Positions 31,389-32,885 of a stretch of DNA of 32,885 nucleotides are shown here, piece after piece; position 1 is the stretch's first letter; each line of letters begins with the position of its first letter. The DNA comes from Candidatus Woesearchaeota archaeon (GTDB lineage Archaea; Nanobdellota; Nanobdellia; Woesearchaeales; DSVV01). The translations under genes were made by a program, and so were the position numbers. The stretch lies in NCBI GenBank assembly GCA_018657385.1, contig JABHXF010000011.1:1-32885 (forward strand), written 5' to 3'. The notes under the pieces were generated by a model. That model did not search any database. It had not been told where the DNA came from and saw nothing but the letters and a program-made list of their open reading frames with translations.

Positions 31389-32885
31389 ATGTCAAAAATA
31401 ATCGGAATTGATTTAGGAACAAGTAATTCAGCAGCTTCTGTTTTACAAGGTGGTAAACCATCTATTATTCCAAGTGCAGAAGGTGCTTCAGTATATGGGA
31501 AAGCTTTCCCTAGTGTTGTAGCTTTTACAGAAGACAATCAAATGTTAGTTGGTGAACCAGCAAAAAGGCAAGCTTCAACTAATCCAAAAGGAACAATTAC
31601 AGCAATAAAAAGAAAAATGGGGACTGATTTTAAAGTAAATGTTCATGGAAAAGAATTCACACCTCAGCAAATTTCTGCTAATATTCTTCAGAAAATTAAA
31701 AGAGATGCAGAAGAATTTTTAGGTGAACCAGTTGCTAAGGCAGTTATTACAGTCCCTGCTTATTTTGATGATAATCAAAGACAGGCAACAAAAGATGCAG
31801 GTGAAATTGCAGGGTTAGAAGTTGTTAGGATTATTAATGAACCTACTGCTGCTTCATTAGCTTTTGGATTAGACAAAGTAGACAAAGATTTAAAAATTTT
31901 AGTGTTTGATTTAGGTGGGGGAACATTAGATGTTACATTAATGGAATTTGGTGATGGTGTCTTTGAAGTTAAATCTACTTCCGGAGATACACAATTAGGT
32001 GGGACAGATATGGATGAAGTTTTAATTAAACATATTGTTACAGAATTCAAAAATAAAGAAGGTATTGATTTAAATGATGATGATATGGCAATGCAACGTT
32101 TAAGAGAAGCATCTGAAAAGGCAAAGATTGAATTAAGCACAGTTGTTGAAACTGATATTAATCTTCCATTTATCACAGCAAATGATAAAGGTCCAAAACA
32201 TTTACAAATGAAGATTAATCGTGCAAAACTTGAAGAATTAATCAAACCAATAATTGAAAAATGTAGACATCCATTAGAACAAGCAATTAAAGATGCAAAA
32301 CTAAATTATAATGACCTTAATAAAATTGTTCTTGTTGGTGGTCCTACTAGGATGCCAATTGTGAGAAAATTTATTGAAGATATAGTTGGTAAGAAAGTAG
32401 AGCATGGTGTTGATCCAATGGAATGTGTTGCACAAGGAGCAGCAATCCAAGCTGGTGTTTTAGCAGGAGATGTTAAAGATATTTTATTATTAGATGTAAC
32501 TCCATTAACATTAGGGATTGAAACATTGGGTGGTGTAATGACTTCATTGATAACAAGAAACACAACAATTCCATCAAAAAAATCTCAGATATTTTCAACT
32601 GCTGCTGAAAATCAAACTGCTGTTACAATTCATATTTTACAAGGTGAAAGACCAATGGCAACTGACAATAAAAGTTTGGGGAGATTTGATTTAGTTGGTA
32701 TTCCACCAGCTCCTCGTGGTATTCCTCAAATTGAAGTTACTTTTGATATTGATGCAAATGGTCTTGTTCATGTAACTGCAAAAGACAAAGCAACAAACAA
32801 GGAACAAAGCATTAGGATTACTGCTTCACAAAAATTAAGTGAAGATGAAATTGAAAGAATGAAAAAAGAAGCAGAAAGTCATGCA
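31389..32885 (+). CDS. dnaK: Chaperone DnaK (Hsp70), 3'-truncated by window edge
   Basis: ATP-dependent chaperone; 499 residues are visible, with no stop before the edge. The ATPase domain has [12 protein letters not shown] at 4-15, the phosphate-2 loop [25 protein letters not shown] and [10 protein letters not shown]; the substrate-binding domain begins near 373 with [16 protein letters not shown] and continues through QGERPMA and [16 protein letters not shown]. It lacks the roughly 24-residue insertion of Gram-negative DnaK, like archaeal and Gram-positive forms. Archaeal dnaK is generally seen as acquired from bacteria. GGGGGAAAA precedes the ATG. It follows grpE by three small genes; dnaJ may lie just beyond the window. 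Confidence 0.97.
   Translation, partial: MSKIIGIDLGTSNSAASVLQGGKPSIIPSAEGASVYGKAFPSVVAFTEDNQMLVGEPAKRQASTNPKGTITAIKRKMGTDFKVNVHGKEFTPQQISANILQKIKRDAEEFLGEPVAKAVITVPAYFDDNQRQATKDAGEIAGLEVVRIINEPTAASLAFGLDKVDKDLKILVFDLGGGTLDVTLMEFGDGVFEVKSTSGDTQLGGTDMDEVLIKHIVTEFKNKEGIDLNDDDMAMQRLREASEKAKIELSTVVETDINLPFITANDKGPKHLQMKINRAKLEELIKPIIEKCRHPLEQAIKDAKLNYNDLNKIVLVGGPTRMPIVRKFIEDIVGKKVEHGVDPMECVAQGAAIQAGVLAGDVKDILLLDVTPLTLGIETLGGVMTSLITRNTTIPSKKSQIFSTAAENQTAVTIHILQGERPMATDNKSLGRFDLVGIPPAPRGIPQIEVTFDIDANGLVHVTAKDKATNKEQSIRITASQKLSEDEIERMKKEAESHA

Overview
This AT-rich window is archaeal. It carries the RNase P/proteasome/exosome gene string, RNA polymerase subunit K, L37e, L44e, S17e, Lsm, Alba, GINS, SBDS, an archaeal-type ProRS, a type II GAPDH and a Methanococcus-type S-layer protein. 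The translation signal is AGGTGAT (complementary to the archaeal 16S 3' end), often spaced a few bases from ATG, and many other genes sit about 25-30 bases after a TATA box as leaderless transcripts. Small compact genes, a bacterial-type DnaK/GrpE system, a class I fructose bisphosphatase and two intron-containing tRNAs suggest a DPANN archaeon, probably near Woesearchaeota/Pacearchaeota; the lineage is inference.

Layout. 1-2.7 kb: a truncated surface protein ending in a 23-residue Asn run, a small membrane protein, a CDP-alcohol phosphatidyltransferase, a DUF192 protein, a Cys-rich mini-protein and a SlyD-like FKBP. 2.8-4.2 kb: a tRNA methylthiotransferase. 4.2-8.3 kb (minus): a gluconeogenic operon (41-aa membrane protein, FBPase I, class II aldolase, transaldolase-like FSA, GAPDH). 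8.4-10.6 kb (plus): a sugar-1-phosphate nucleotidyltransferase with an N-terminal ribbon-helix-helix domain, then phosphomannomutase; the two units diverge from a shared intergenic region with a 10-bp tandem repeat. 10.7-12.6 kb: two membrane proteins, one with a transglutaminase-like motif. 12.6-17.2 kb: pop5-psmA-sbds-rrp4-rrp41-rrp42-rpoK. 17.3-20.1 kb: two lineage-type proteins, lsm, L37e and a GT2-TPR protein. 20.2-20.6 kb: an intron-containing type II tRNA whose 3' end is duplicated 158 bp downstream. 21.0-23.6 kb: S-layer protein. 23.7-29.1 kb: GINS, a PIG-V-like mannosyltransferase, L44e, ProRS, RlmH, tRNA-Arg, Alba, S17e. 29.3-32.9 kb: grpE, a CxxCxxCC protein, an unknown, a DUF3467 protein and dnaK (cut by the window end).

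How it fits together. Gluconeogenesis yields fructose 6-phosphate, which could supply mannose 1-phosphate and GDP-mannose through the divergent pair; the GT2 and PIG-V-like transferases and the S-layer protein are possible downstream users. The exosome superoperon joins RNA maturation, RNA decay, ribosome maturation and proteolysis. The most interesting items are the DNA-binding/nucleotidyltransferase fusion with its candidate operator, two small insertions flanked by long direct repeats (at a tRNA 3' end and in the psmA leader), and small upstream reading frames in the exosome operon.
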